A stretch of 64,000 nucleotides of DNA from Companilactobacillus nuruki (GCF_002872255.1 NZ_NIPR01000061.1:34978-98977), one strand, 5' to 3'. Positions 33,875 to 46,032 are shown, counted from the stretch's first letter. Notes: generated by a model from the letters alone, not told the origin. Translations and numbers: made by a program.

Positions 33875-35391
33875 TAGGCACCTCTACTTACTAAGTCTGA
33901 CATGACTTGTTCTCTGAGTTTCAAGCGAACCACTTTACCTGTCGCATTTCTGGGATAGTCTTGCACAAAAAAGATTCTAGTTGGTTGTTCGTAATTAGTT
34001 AATGTAGCTTTGGCATGAGCTAAAATCTTTTGACGTTCCAGCTCTTCTTCTTGATCTCCTTGACTTATTACTACTGCCGTCACAGCTTCACCATATAAGG
34101 TATCTGGTGTTCCAATCACTGAAACTTCTTTGATAAAATTTAATTGGCTCAATGAGTTTTCAACTTGAACAGGTGCCACCTTCTCGCCACCATGATTGAT
34201 AATATCTTTTTTACGCCCTTCAACGAATAAATATCCATCACCATCGAGATATCCCAAATCACCCGTTAGGAACCAACCATCCTTAAATGAATCTGGATGG
34301 GGGTCTAAGTAATCACTGATAACATGATCGCCACGAACGGCAATTTCGCCAATTTGATTTGTTTCACGTGTGAGTCTTCCATCAATCATAATAGCCACAT
34401 CAGTTTCAAATGCCTTACCTGCTGATCCAACTTTAGGAGCATCAAACGGGTTAATAGTACATTGACTTGCTGTCTCGGTCATACCGTACCCTTCAAGGAT
34501 TATTGTGTGAAAGCGTGTTTGAAATGATTTTAGTTTATCAAGTGGCAAAGCAAATGAAGAGCATCTAACAAATCTCAATTTGATATCGTCATCATAATTA
34601 GCATTAGCTTTTTGATTTATCAGTAAAATATTAATGATAGTTGGCACAACTGATACCCATGTAACACCGTTATCTCTAATTTGATCCCAAAATCTGGAAG
34701 CACTAAATTTATTAGTAATAACAATTTTTCCACCAGACAATCTAGTTGAAAGAATTGATACTGCTTGAGCATTTATATGAAACATCGGCATAACAACCAT
34801 AGTTGTATCAGCTGCTGTCATCTTATGACTTTCAATATCATGCTTAACTCCGTTCAATAAAAGACGATGTGTTAATCCAACTCTTTTTGGTTTACCTGTA
34901 GTTCCTGAAGTATTCATAATTAAGGCCAAATCATCTTCATCTGGCACACTGGCATCATGTCCCATCAAACTTCGATCTCGAATAATATGCAAAAGTGAAT
35001 AGGTTTCTAAATGTAACGCCGTTACAATCGCAATTCGATCATCCAAAGTAGCATCGACTAATTCTTGTCCTACAATTGAAGCCACATAATCGTGCTCATC
35101 TAATTCTTGTTTTAATTCTAATTCTGGAGTTGTAGCTGCAATTGGATGCATGACTGCTCCTACCTCCCATAGTGCCTGAGCAATAACTGGATATGCCGCA
35201 GTATTTGGTAAGCATACCAAAACTGCATCGCCCAATCCCACATGTAATTCTAAAAATTCATCTCGCAAAACTCTTACATCATCAGCAATCTCATACCCGC
35301 TATACCAGCGATTGACTGTTTCATCTTTAATAATATTTTCAGTTAAATTATTCTCTAACTGCCTGTTTAATTGATTTGTTATTTTTGACAT
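33874..35391 (-). CDS. AMP-forming acyl ligase (ANL superfamily), locus 2
   Basis: 505 aa paralogue of the ligase at 18869; the first ~260 residues align without gaps (same P-loop TSGTTGKPKR at 161-170 and MPMFHINA at 201-208). Other motifs: YGMTETAS (302-309), TGDLGYLDGDGYLF, GRKKDIINHGGEKV, catalytic Lys486 (RNATGKVVR). It activates an unknown carboxylate. Its 5' end overlaps the upstream acyltransferase by 44 nt and its 3' end is fused codon-to-codon with the binding-protein start, so the three genes are coupled. Confidence 0.88.
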   Translation of the reverse strand: MSKITNQLNRQLENNLTENIIKDETVNRWYSGYEIADDVRVLRDEFLELHVGLGDAVLVCLPNTAAYPVIAQALWEVGAVMHPIAATTPELELKQELDEHDYVASIVGQELVDATLDDRIAIVTALHLETYSLLHIIRDRSLMGHDASVPDEDDLALIMNTSGTTGKPKRVGLTHRLLLNGVKHDIESHKMTAADTTMVVMPMFHINAQAVSILSTRLSGGKIVITNKFSASRFWDQIRDNGVTWVSVVPTIINILLINQKANANYDDDIKLRFVRCSSFALPLDKLKSFQTRFHTIILEGYGMTETASQCTINPFDAPKVGSAGKAFETDVAIMIDGRLTRETNQIGEIAVRGDHVISDYLDPHPDSFKDGWFLTGDLGYLDGDGYLFVEGRKKDIINHGGEKVAPVQVENSLSQLNFIKEVSVIGTPDTLYGEAVTAVVISQGDQEEELERQKILAHAKATLTNYEQPTRIFFVQDYPRNATGKVVRLKLREQVMSDLVSRGA

Positions 35392-36559
35392 TATCTTTCA
35401 CTTCTTTATTTTTTCTTTTAGTTAAGTGCCATTGTGGTCTTCCAATAAGAACTCCAAATGGCGGCACTTTGTAACAGAACCACGAAATTAAAAATGATCC
35501 ACCTAGAACAAATGCATATCCAACTGGAAGCAATAATAACGTTACGATGGATGGTAATTTAATAAAACTTAGAATGCCATATAATAGTGTCAATAGGATC
35601 GTTTGAACTAAATAAATCCCAAAAGACACTTTTGACATATTTTTAATAATTCGGTCTAACCATTGTGGTAATGCTTTTTCTCTAGCATGTGCGTATTGCC
35701 GTCCGATCCAGAAAACAAATACGATCATAAAGGTATCGTAGATAAAAATATAAGGCTGATGGATCGATTCAGTTGCACCCATACTTAATTTCAAAATATT
35801 AAGATTACCAAAGAACAATGCAACTGTGCCAAGTGCTAGAACTAAAGTTGACCATCCGATAACCCGGTGATTTTTCTCAATAAATCGATCAACTTCATCG
35901 TAATGAATAGCAACAAAAGCTCCAGCGATAAAGTAAAATTGGTAAACTAACACATTCATTCCATAAGCTCTAAACAAATACCACCAACTAGATCTATCGA
36001 CACCTGGCAACCAGTATTTGATCCCGATCACTAATAGCAATTGGATGATTGCACTAGTAACTAAGATTGCTATATGGTGATTCTTGAATTTCTTAAACAT
36101 ATAGACTATCAATGGAAAAATCAGATATAACTGGAATGTTACCAAAATGTAGTACATATAGTATTTATTACCATGAATGATTGCATCATATAGATTTTTA
36201 AAGTAATCTGACCAATTCAACGCTACACCTGCAGTAATGGTTGCAAACCATAACATAATGGCATTCCATCCAACATAGGGAATACCAACACTGATGTAAC
36301 GTTTCTTCCAGAAATTGAACCAATGTGGTTCTTTATTGTAATAATTGAGTACTAAAACGAGTCCAGTCATAAACATAAAACCCATTCTCGTAAAATGAAG
36401 TGCCAAATGAGTTGCTTCAAGAAAGAGCTCACTTCCAGATCCATTGCTAACATTATTTTTAAAAGCAGTTGTCGTATGATTCAACAAAACCCCACCGATA
36501 AAAAGGACACGCATCAGATCCACTTCATAGAGATATTTTTTCTTCTTTGCTTGCGCCAA
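35348..36559 (-). CDS. Membrane acyltransferase, acyltransferase-3 family
   Basis: 403 aa, about ten membrane helices, with the family's N-terminal YEVDLMRVLFIGGVLLNHTTTAF (the RxxA/H-type catalytic His is His28 in NHTT). Acyltransferase-3 proteins O-acylate exported glycans or lipids. Start is TTG at 36559 with GAGGTG 7 nt upstream. The basic C-terminus (KRKNKEVKDNVKNNK) is cytosolic and encoded in the 44-nt overlap with the ligase gene. Coupling to a ligase suggests that the ligase product feeds an acylation, by analogy with DltA/DltB; that is inference. Confidence 0.82.
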   Translation of the reverse strand: MAQAKKKKYLYEVDLMRVLFIGGVLLNHTTTAFKNNVSNGSGSELFLEATHLALHFTRMGFMFMTGLVLVLNYYNKEPHWFNFWKKRYISVGIPYVGWNAIMLWFATITAGVALNWSDYFKNLYDAIIHGNKYYMYYILVTFQLYLIFPLIVYMFKKFKNHHIAILVTSAIIQLLLVIGIKYWLPGVDRSSWWYLFRAYGMNVLVYQFYFIAGAFVAIHYDEVDRFIEKNHRVIGWSTLVLALGTVALFFGNLNILKLSMGATESIHQPYIFIYDTFMIVFVFWIGRQYAHAREKALPQWLDRIIKNMSKVSFGIYLVQTILLTLLYGILSFIKLPSIVTLLLLPVGYAFVLGGSFLISWFCYKVPPFGVLIGRPQWHLTKRKNKEVKDNVKNNKSIKQAVRE

Positions 36560-36688
36560 AAGGTCACCTCTGTTGCTGATTTATTTCTTTTTAAAGCATA
36601 TATAAGTTATAGCATCCCATCAGTACCAGGGTCTTGATGATTCCATAAGGTTATTCTATGAATTTCTTATTTTTGATTTATATACGCA

Positions 36689-36734
36689 TAAAAAAGAGAC
36701 GACAACTCAATATCGAGTCGTCGTCTCTTTTTTA
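36689..36734 (-). terminator. Strong rho-independent terminator of argGH
   Basis: AAAAAAGAGACGACRACTC / GAGTCGTCGTCTCTTTTTT long GC-containing stem. Confidence 0.92.
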
Positions 36735-36744
36735 TGTTCTCAAG

Positions 36745-38142
36745 TTAGACATATTCTTTTCCATTCTCTAACTCAGCTTGTGCCTTTGAAATCTGTTCAC
36801 GAACTTGCTTGAACCCAGTACCACCATAAGAGTTTCTTCTTTCAACAGCTATCTCTGGTTTCAAAACTTCATAAACATCTTCCTCAATCAATGGTGAAAT
36901 CTCTTTGAATTCAACCATTGTGATATCTTGAAGATTCTTTCCCGTTTGCAAGCCTTTTAACACTAATTCGCCAACAATTCCATGCGCCTGTCTGAACGGA
37001 ATACCCTTAGTTGCCAAGTAGTCTGCCAATTCAGTCGCATTGGAAAAGTCATGTGTGGTTGCCTGATACATGTTATCTTTTTTAACTTTAACGGTAGAAA
37101 GCATCCCATTGAATACTCTTAAAGCTGGCAGAATAGTTTTAACAGTATCAAAAACGCCCTCTTTGTCCTCTTGCAAATCTTTGTTATAAGCAAGTGGCAA
37201 AGATTTCATCGTCGAAAGCAATCCGAATAAATGTCCAAATACTCGACCACTTTTACCACGGATCAACTCCGCCATGTCTGGATTCTTTTTCTGAGGCATG
37301 ATGGAACTTCCCGTAGTGTACTTATCGCTCAATTCCAAATAATTGAATTCGTAACTAACCCACATACTAAGTTCTTCACAGAATCGTGACAAATGAAGCA
37401 TCAAAATTGAGGAATTGCTCAAGAATTCTAAAGCAAAATCACGATCAGAAACAGCATCCAACGAATTACCATATACATCACTAAAACCTAACTCATCAGC
37501 TGTAAATTGGCGATCAATTGGAAAAGTTGTCCCAGCTAATGCCGCTGCTCCTAGTGGTGAAATATCTGTATGTTTCATATTGAATTCAAACCGCTCAACA
37601 TCCCGTTTTAACATTGAGTAATAGGCCATCAAATAATGACCATAGGAAATTGGTTGTGCATGTTGTAAATGAGTATATCCTGGCATAATTGTCTCAACAT
37701 TTTCATCTGCTAATTTTACCAAGGTTGTTTGAATTGTTTTTATCTCATCAATAATTTTTGGCAAACGATTCTTCACATACAAATGAAAATCAGTCGCCAC
37801 TTGATCATTTCTGGAACGACCAGTATGCAATTTTCCAGCAACCGAACCAATTCGATCGGTCAAAATACTTTCTATATTCATATGAATATCTTCATTTTCG
37901 GCTGTGAAGTGTAATTTATTTTGATGAAGATCTTTTCGAATGTCTTTTAAGCCAGCTACTATTTGAGCTACATCTTCAGCATTTAAAATACCTGTTTTTT
38001 TCAACATCAAAACATGTGCTAAAGAACCTTCAATATCTTCATCTGCCATTTGCTGATCAAAACTAATTGAAGCACCAAATTCATCTACCCAAGAATCGGC
38101 TTGAGCTGAGAATCTTCCACCCCACAGTTTTTCGGTACTCAT
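36745..38142 (-). CDS. argH: Argininosuccinate lyase
   Basis: 465 aa, full length. The fumarase/aspartase-superfamily signature [12 protein letters not shown] and the N-terminal [25 protein letters not shown] identify ArgH, which cleaves argininosuccinate to arginine and fumarate in the cytosol. [12 protein letters not shown] and the catalytic His in [11 protein letters not shown] region ([17 protein letters not shown]) are intact. Its ATG overlaps the argG stop by 4 nt. argG-argH is the usual two-gene unit in lactobacilli. Confidence 0.97.
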   Translation of the reverse strand: MSTEKLWGGRFSAQADSWVDEFGASISFDQQMADEDIEGSLAHVLMLKKTGILNAEDVAQIVAGLKDIRKDLHQNKLHFTAENEDIHMNIESILTDRIGSVAGKLHTGRSRNDQVATDFHLYVKNRLPKIIDEIKTIQTTLVKLADENVETIMPGYTHLQHAQPISYGHYLMAYYSMLKRDVERFEFNMKHTDISPLGAAALAGTTFPIDRQFTADELGFSDVYGNSLDAVSDRDFALEFLSNSSILMLHLSRFCEELSMWVSYEFNYLELSDKYTTGSSIMPQKKNPDMAELIRGKSGRVFGHLFGLLSTMKSLPLAYNKDLQEDKEGVFDTVKTILPALRVFNGMLSTVKVKKDNMYQATTHDFSNATELADYLATKGIPFRQAHGIVGELVLKGLQTGKNLQDITMVEFKEISPLIEEDVYEVLKPEIAVERRNSYGGTGFKQVREQISKAQAELENGKEYV

Positions 38143-39380
38143 TGGTTCACCTCAGATTTATGTGCAGCAGCTTTTTTCTCGGCAGCTTTTTTGGCAACTT
38201 GAGCTGAAACCTGCGTTGGCAATCCCCAGAGTTTGATAAAACCTTGGGCAGCTTCTTGATCAAATGAATCAGCTGATGTATATGTAGCCAAGTCTTTATC
38301 ATATAGAGAGTTCGGAGATTTACGTCCTTGAACCCAAACATTACCCTTAAATAGTTTTAACTTGATAGTTCCGTTAACAGTCTTTTGGCTTTCGTGCAAG
38401 AAGGCTAATAATGAATCCATCAATGGTGAGAACCACAAACCATTATAAATTGTGTCACTCAATTCTTTTTCAATATAGGGTTTGAAGTGAGCCAAATCAC
38501 GCTCAAGTGTCAAATCTTCAAGCTCTTTGTGAGCCTTCAACAAGACCTCAGCGGCTGGTGTTTCATAAACCTCCCGTGATTTGATACCTACCAAACGATT
38601 TTCTATATGATCGATTCTACCGATACCATTTTCACCAGCAATGGTATTCAACTCTTGGATCATATCAGAGAATTTCATGCTCTCTCCATCTAGTTTAACT
38701 GGAACTCCTTGTTCAAATTCAATTTCAATACTAGTTGGCTCATCAGGTGTTTTTTCAATTGGATTAGTAATATCAAAAGCATCTTCTGGAGCCTCGTTCC
38801 ATGGATCTTCCAAAACTCCACACTCGTTAGCACGTCCCCAAATATTAGCGTCAATTGAATATGGTGAATCCAAATCAATAGGAATTGGAATATTATGTTC
38901 CTTAGCAAATTCAATTTCTTCTTCACGTGACCAGTGCCAATCACGAACTGGGCCAAGCACTGTCATTTCTGGTGCTAGAGCATGGATGGCAACCTCAAAA
39001 CGAACTTGATCGTTACCCTTTCCGGTACATCCATGGGCAATTGCGATTGCATCATTTTCTTTAGCAATTTCTACTAATTTTTTACTAATAAGAGGTCGGG
39101 ATAAAGCAGAGAGAAGCGGATAAATACCTTCATAGAGGGTATGTCCTTGTAAAGCCACTAGGGCGTAATCGTCGGCGAATTCATCTAGAGCGTCAATGGT
39201 AATTGCATCAACTGCACCGGCATCAATAGCCTTATTCTTGATAAACTCAAGATCTTTCCCTTCACCAACATTGATACAACATGCAATCACATCGTATCCT
39301 TTATTTTTCAACCACGGAATTGCTACTGATGTATCCAATCCACCGGAATAAGCTAAAACTACTTTCTTTGTCTCTGTCAT
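38139..39380 (-). CDS. argG: Argininosuccinate synthase
   Basis: 413 aa, full length. PP-loop ATP-binding [16 protein letters not shown] near the N-terminus, [15 protein letters not shown], and [17 protein letters not shown] typical of ArgG. It condenses citrulline and aspartate with ATP. GAGGAGACAG precedes the ATG. The C-terminus is an Ala/Lys-rich tail ([12 protein letters not shown]) as often seen in lactic acid bacteria. A 7-1-7 palindrome at 39473-39487 lies in its promoter region. Confidence 0.97.
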   Translation of the reverse strand: MTETKKVVLAYSGGLDTSVAIPWLKNKGYDVIACCINVGEGKDLEFIKNKAIDAGAVDAITIDALDEFADDYALVALQGHTLYEGIYPLLSALSRPLISKKLVEIAKENDAIAIAHGCTGKGNDQVRFEVAIHALAPEMTVLGPVRDWHWSREEEIEFAKEHNIPIPIDLDSPYSIDANIWGRANECGVLEDPWNEAPEDAFDITNPIEKTPDEPTSIEIEFEQGVPVKLDGESMKFSDMIQELNTIAGENGIGRIDHIENRLVGIKSREVYETPAAEVLLKAHKELEDLTLERDLAHFKPYIEKELSDTIYNGLWFSPLMDSLLAFLHESQKTVNGTIKLKLFKGNVWVQGRKSPNSLYDKDLATYTSADSFDQEAAQGFIKLWGLPTQVSAQVAKKAAEKKAAAHKSEVNQ

Positions 39381-39472
39381 AATACTGTCTCCTCTTTATT
39401 AGAAAAAAATTAATTTATGAGAAAGATAGTAACACCTCAGAAATGCTTTTTCAATATTAAAATTAAAAACAA

Positions 39473-39487
39473 ATTAGATAATCTAAT
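39473..39487. promoter_or_regulatory. Palindrome in the argG promoter region
   Basis: ATTAGAT-N-ATCTAAT, about 95 bp upstream of argG. It does not match a recognisable ArgR box closely; possible operator. Confidence 0.25.
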
Positions 39488-39511
39488 ATTTTATAATAAT
39501 TGAATTTGCTT

Positions 39512-41830
39512 TCATAGTTCAATTACCAGCTTTTCTTTTGGTTCTACCTGATATTCATGTTGATGATAAATAAATTTTATTTTCCCATCTGTTAACACAT
39601 AAAAATAAGTATGCGTGACATACACTTCTGCTTTCACCCCTTGCCAATTAATAGAATACTTCAATGAACGCCAAGTACTTGGTAAATGTGGTTCAACTCT
39701 TAAACCTTTTTCTGTAATTCTTACCCCACCAAAAGCCTCAACAACCGTATTCCACACTCCACCAAAGCCAGCCATATGCGTACCCTTAACGGAGGATTCC
39801 ATATTGGTGCCTAGATCAATTTGACAGGCCTTTTCAAAATACTCAAACGCTTTATCATAAAGACCCAAATCATTTGCCAAAATTGCATGGGGGGAATATG
39901 ACAATGAAGAATCATGAGTTGTTTTGGGTTCGTAATAGTTCCAATTTTTTATGATTGTATCTTTAGGAAAAATATCTTCAAATATCAATAGCATCAACAA
40001 GACATCCGGTTGTTTGGTAACTTGAATCTTATCCAACTGCTTAAGATCAAAATCTTTAAAAATCTCCGAAACATCTTCGATATCTTTTTCGGCATCTTTA
40101 TATTTACTAATATCAATTTTTTTATAAGATAAGTAATCGTCATCTTGTGGAATAATTTCCTCAGTATTGGGCTTAGGAAGGTACATCATGGCCGACTTCT
40201 GAATCAAAGCTTTGAACAATTCTTTTAAATTAATTTTTTGATCCAATCGATCATAAACCTCAAGATTATTCTGTCGTAAATCAGCAATTATTTCAGCACC
40301 ACGTTTCATACACCAATAAGCCATGTAGTTTGTAAAAGCATCATTCGAAACATGCTCCTTGTATTCATCTGGACCAATGACATCAGTAATTTCATAATGA
40401 TTTTTCTCATTATTCCATTCCACTCGACTGGCCCAAAACTTGGCACATTGTAAAATCATTTCATACCCCATTCGATGAGCAAATATTTTATCATTAGTAG
40501 CTATCAAATAGCTCATCACTCCATAGGCCACATCACTAGTAACATGCTGTTCCAAAAATCCTGATAATATTTTCATAGGTCTACCAGTAACAATATCGGC
40601 ATTGCCCCAAATTGGAGCAGATTCAGCATCGGCTGGCATAGCAGCTTCCCATGGATATTGAGCGCCATGAAAGCACCCTTGATGTGCCTTTCTTTTGGCT
40701 CCAATTAAACCCAAGTACCGATACTCTAATAAGTTATGGGCATAATGTGGCAATGACAAAATATAATATGGCAACATAAATATTTCTGTATCCCAAAAAG
40801 TATGTCCTTTATATCCTTCACCGGTCATCCCTTTTGCTCCAATATTCATTCCAAAATCATGTGGAGTATTAGAGATCAATTGATATCTAGCAAAATTGAC
40901 GGCAATCTGAGGTTTATTATTATGTGCCTGTATTTCAACATTACTATTTTGCCAAATATCTTCTTCCCAAACCTTAGTTGATTCCGCCAGTAGCGCTTGA
41001 TAATCAATTCGTCCAACTTTCTTCAGATCCAATAAAGAATCTTCTGAGACGCTGCATTTCAAATCCTTATCCTTACTGGAGAAAATATTCGCATACTTAA
41101 CTACTGTTAAGGTCTGCCCCTGATTAACATCTACTGAATAATTGGCATATATCTGTCGACGGCTCAATTTCAAATGCGGATTCAAATTCAATTCGGTTTC
41201 ATCTAAAAAAATCCGATGATATTCGGTTAAAGCAAATTTTATTTTTGACTCCTGAGTTCTAGTTTGCATCTGCATGAATCGAGCATTAAACAGACGTTTT
41301 GTACCTTCAACAAGATGCTGTGTTCCACAATTAGTCTGTTGCCCATCAATTCCTGATTTAATTTGAATTCTGACATTATCAGTTAACGGAGTAACCTCAA
41401 CCTCTGAGATAAACAAATGCAAGCGTGCCATTGAGACAAACCTTTTGAATTTAAATTCATATTGATTTTTATTATATTTCCAAATGAATGAACGAGTCAT
41501 CTCACCATTTTTTATATTTAGACTACGTTTAAAATTACTTACTTCACCATGATTTAATTTCATAACTTCGTTATTTATTTTAATCTCTAAATTAACAAGG
41601 TCAGGTAAATTAGGTAACTCTGTCGCCTCATCTTCGTACTTATCAAAGGTACCCATGACAAACATATCACGCTTTTCTTCCATGTAATGTTCTTCAACAG
41701 AACCGCGAATACCGAAATAACCATTTCCTTGAAACATTAAAGATTCAAGTTTACTTAAATGACAAATATCTGGTTTTGTTCTACCGATCCACCAATCATT
41801 ATCTGGTTTTGTAACTACACCGAATAGCAT
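39512..41830 (-). CDS. GH65 disaccharide phosphorylase (maltose phosphorylase-like), copy 1
   Basis: 772 aa from the ATG at 41830 (GAGATGG upstream); the open frame extends 27 codons further but passes through the operator palindrome. GH65 layout: N-terminal beta-sandwich (MFQGNGYFGIRG, ELPNLPDLVN), (alpha/alpha)6 barrel with KGHTFWDTEIFMLPYY, and general acid Glu489 in TDVIGPDEYKEH, matching the position in L. brevis maltose phosphorylase. It splits maltose or a related alpha-disaccharide with phosphate into glucose-1-phosphate and a sugar. No beta-phosphoglucomutase gene is adjacent. It has its own promoter and operator. Confidence 0.9.
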   Translation of the reverse strand: MLFGVVTKPDNDWWIGRTKPDICHLSKLESLMFQGNGYFGIRGSVEEHYMEEKRDMFVMGTFDKYEDEATELPNLPDLVNLEIKINNEVMKLNHGEVSNFKRSLNIKNGEMTRSFIWKYNKNQYEFKFKRFVSMARLHLFISEVEVTPLTDNVRIQIKSGIDGQQTNCGTQHLVEGTKRLFNARFMQMQTRTQESKIKFALTEYHRIFLDETELNLNPHLKLSRRQIYANYSVDVNQGQTLTVVKYANIFSSKDKDLKCSVSEDSLLDLKKVGRIDYQALLAESTKVWEEDIWQNSNVEIQAHNNKPQIAVNFARYQLISNTPHDFGMNIGAKGMTGEGYKGHTFWDTEIFMLPYYILSLPHYAHNLLEYRYLGLIGAKRKAHQGCFHGAQYPWEAAMPADAESAPIWGNADIVTGRPMKILSGFLEQHVTSDVAYGVMSYLIATNDKIFAHRMGYEMILQCAKFWASRVEWNNEKNHYEITDVIGPDEYKEHVSNDAFTNYMAYWCMKRGAEIIADLRQNNLEVYDRLDQKINLKELFKALIQKSAMMYLPKPNTEEIIPQDDDYLSYKKIDISKYKDAEKDIEDVSEIFKDFDLKQLDKIQVTKQPDVLLMLLIFEDIFPKDTIIKNWNYYEPKTTHDSSLSYSPHAILANDLGLYDKAFEYFEKACQIDLGTNMESSVKGTHMAGFGGVWNTVVEAFGGVRITEKGLRVEPHLPSTWRSLKYSINWQGVKAEVYVTHTYFYVLTDGKIKFIYHQHEYQVEPKEKLVIEL

Positions 41831-41850
41831 ATTAATCCATCTCTTTTTTG

Positions 41851-41870
41851 ATATGTGTTTAAACACATAT
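41851..41870. promoter_or_regulatory. Operator palindrome of GH65 copy 1
   Basis: ATATGTGTTTAAACACATAT is a perfect 20-bp palindrome, 12 bp downstream of the -10 box and 20 bp upstream of the ATG. The core GTTTAAAC recurs upstream of GH65 copy 2. Confidence 0.65.
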
Positions 41871-41882
41871 TTATTATTCATT

Positions 41883-41911
41883 AATATAACCACTTGCCTT
41901 TTAAATAACAA
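41883..41911 (-). promoter_or_regulatory. Promoter of GH65 copy 1
   Basis: Minus strand: -35 TTGTTA (41906-41911), 17 bp, -10 TATATT (41883-41888). Confidence 0.6.
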
Positions 41912-41956
41912 ATAAAAGAGACTGAGATATAAAATTCTGAATTAAATTTGGCATAA

Positions 41957-42003
41957 GAAAACCCCTTAATTTGGTTTTATGACCAAACTAAAGGGTTTTC
42001 TTT
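41957..42003 (-). terminator. Rho-independent terminator of the beta-glucoside operon
   Basis: GAAAACCC..TTTGG / CCAAA..GGGTTTTC stem, symmetric, separating the IIC gene from GH65 copy 1. Confidence 0.85.
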
Positions 42004-42058
42004 ATAACTAACTCCGCTGCTCGCAAGTTGAGCATATTTTATACTTTTTAAAAAATTA

Positions 42059-43405
42059 TTAAGCTGTAGCACCAGCCTCTTTGGTAGCTTCTAATTGTTC
42101 TTGATCATAAAGCATCTTATCTTGTCTACGAACAAATGGATAATAAACAAAGAATGATAATGCAATTATGATAGCTTGCCAAATCATAACTTTCCAACCA
42201 CCGACTAAGAATCCAGAAACAATTGGTGGAGTAGTCCAAGGAACTTGTACACCATTTAGATATGGCAAAATCCCAACTTTAATTAAGAAGTACGTTGACA
42301 ACATTGAGAATGTTGGCATAAACATAAATGGAATGATCATAAGTGGATTCAAAACAACTGGTAAACCGAACAAAATTGGTTCATTAATATTAAAAATTGC
42401 AGGTACGAAGGCAACTTTACCAATAGCTCTCATTTGAGCTGATTTAGCAAAGAATAAGATGTAAACAGCAATACCAAATGTCATACCAGCACCTGTTACG
42501 GTACCGAATTGATCTAGTAATGACTGTGTAAAGATATGACCGCCCAAGGCGGCTGTTACAACACCATGAGCTTGGAAAATCTTAGCATTTTGTAAAGCGT
42601 TAGCTTGTAATAATGGACTCATGATACCACTGACAATAGTAGAACCATGAACACCAAAGAACCATAGGAATGGGATCAAAATACCAACTAAGAAGACACC
42701 ACCTGCAGAATCAGTTAAACCTTGCAAAGGTGTTTGAATTGTTGTGTAAATCCATTGCGTAACAGTTTGATGTGCTACTAAATCAAAGATAATGTAAATA
42801 ACTAAGAAACCTGTAACAATAACAAATGCAGGGATCAAGGCTATAAATGAGTCAGAAACTGCAGGTGGAACTGAATCAGGTAATTTGATTGTAATGTGAT
42901 GCTTTAAGAACCATGAATAAATCCATCCAGTTAACAAACCAACTAAGATGGCGGCAATCATACCTTGACCACCAAGCCAAGTTCTATCAATAAATCCACC
43001 CAACATAGTAGGTGCTTGATTTGCAGAAATAACTGTCTTAGTACCGTTTAAAACGGCTGTTGTAGGACGCATGATCAAGAAGAAACTGACCAAAGCAATC
43101 ATACCGGCTGGCAATGGCTCATATCCAGCATCCTTAGCCCAGTTATAAGCAATACCAACAACAGCAAAGATTGACATAACACCAAATGAAGCATTGTAAG
43201 CTTGATTCCAATAAGGTGTTAGCCCGGTTGCATTCATCCAATTAGCGACGGCAGGAACAGGAAATGAAGCTAATAGTAGGAAAACAGAACCAACCATAAT
43301 GAATGGCAATGAAACTAACATACCATTTTTAATAGCGGTTATAACACGGGTATTAACAAACCACATCATACCTGGCATAACCTTTTCGTTAAACCATTTT
43401 TTCAT
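42059..43405 (-). CDS. PTS IIC component, lactose/cellobiose (CelB) family
   Basis: 448 aa from the ATG at 43405 (GAGGGGAG 6 nt upstream; 15 upstream codons are without support). About ten membrane helices, family signatures VSLPFIMVGSVFLLLASFP, GGVFLVGILIPFLWFFGVHG, FNINEPILFGLPVVLNPLMIIPF. It is a stand-alone IIC: no IIA or IIB gene is in the window, so it must use subunits encoded elsewhere. It follows the GH1 and ROK genes and most likely imports a beta-glucoside as 6-phosphate. A mini-ORF lies between it and the kinase gene. Confidence 0.9.
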   Translation of the reverse strand: MKKWFNEKVMPGMMWFVNTRVITAIKNGMLVSLPFIMVGSVFLLLASFPVPAVANWMNATGLTPYWNQAYNASFGVMSIFAVVGIAYNWAKDAGYEPLPAGMIALVSFFLIMRPTTAVLNGTKTVISANQAPTMLGGFIDRTWLGGQGMIAAILVGLLTGWIYSWFLKHHITIKLPDSVPPAVSDSFIALIPAFVIVTGFLVIYIIFDLVAHQTVTQWIYTTIQTPLQGLTDSAGGVFLVGILIPFLWFFGVHGSTIVSGIMSPLLQANALQNAKIFQAHGVVTAALGGHIFTQSLLDQFGTVTGAGMTFGIAVYILFFAKSAQMRAIGKVAFVPAIFNINEPILFGLPVVLNPLMIIPFMFMPTFSMLSTYFLIKVGILPYLNGVQVPWTTPPIVSGFLVGGWKVMIWQAIIIALSFFVYYPFVRRQDKMLYDQEQLEATKEAGATA

Positions 43406-43486
43406 ATATTTCTCCCCTCGTTGAAAATATATAATTTTAAATTCCAACAATTTATAATTTCAAAAAAATAGATTCTAAGTTATGAA

Positions 43487-43519
43487 TCAATTTGGTGGCC
43501 CATTTTTAAGATTTATCAT
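43487..43519 (-). CDS. Candidate 10-residue mini-ORF upstream of the IIC gene
   Basis: ATG at 43519 with a near-ideal site AGGAAGGA 7 nt upstream; encodes MINLKNGPPN. It is 28 nt after the kinase stop and 81 nt before the IIC start. The GPPN end contains a Pro-Pro pair that can slow ribosomes. Whether it is translated is unknown. Confidence 0.3.
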   Translation of the reverse strand: MINLKNGPPN

Positions 43520-43547
43520 TTTATTATCCTTCCTATAAAGAAAAATA

Positions 43548-45916
<2,369 letters not shown>

Positions 45917-45985
45917 CTAATGCTGAATCAGTAATTTTAGAATTTTTATTTTTTCAACAGTTTCTTTTAACTAACTTACTAGCCA

Positions 45986-46014
45986 ATTATAAAAAAGCGC
46001 TTACAAAATGTGAA
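45986..46014 (-). promoter_or_regulatory. Promoter of the bglA operon
   Basis: Minus strand: -35 TTCACA (46009-46014), 17 bp, -10 TATAAT (45986-45991). The spacer carries a cre-like half (AAAAAGCGCTTACA, 12 of 14). Confidence 0.6.
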
Positions 46015-46032
46015 CACTTTGTAAGCGCTTTG
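45993..46032 (-). terminator. Hairpin: terminator of the RpiR gene overlapping cre sites
   Basis: AAAGCGCTTACAAA / TTTGTAAGCGCTTT is a perfect 14-bp stem followed on the minus strand by TTTTTT. The arm TGTAAGCGCTTTGA (46020-46033) matches cre at 13 of 14 positions. Confidence 0.75.

Noticed and set aside
38641..39009. Long open frames inside argG on the other strand and in another frame
   Set aside because: They lie wholly within argG, which is unmistakable and full length; no ribosome site or family motif supports them.
39473..39487. ArgR box upstream of argG
   Set aside because: The palindrome is real, but it does not fit the ARG-box pattern well enough to name the regulator; kept only as a low-confidence site.
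41831..41911. 27-codon N-terminal extension of GH65 copy 1
   Set aside because: It would read through the operator palindrome and promoter; the ATG at 41830 gives the usual family length and active-site numbering.
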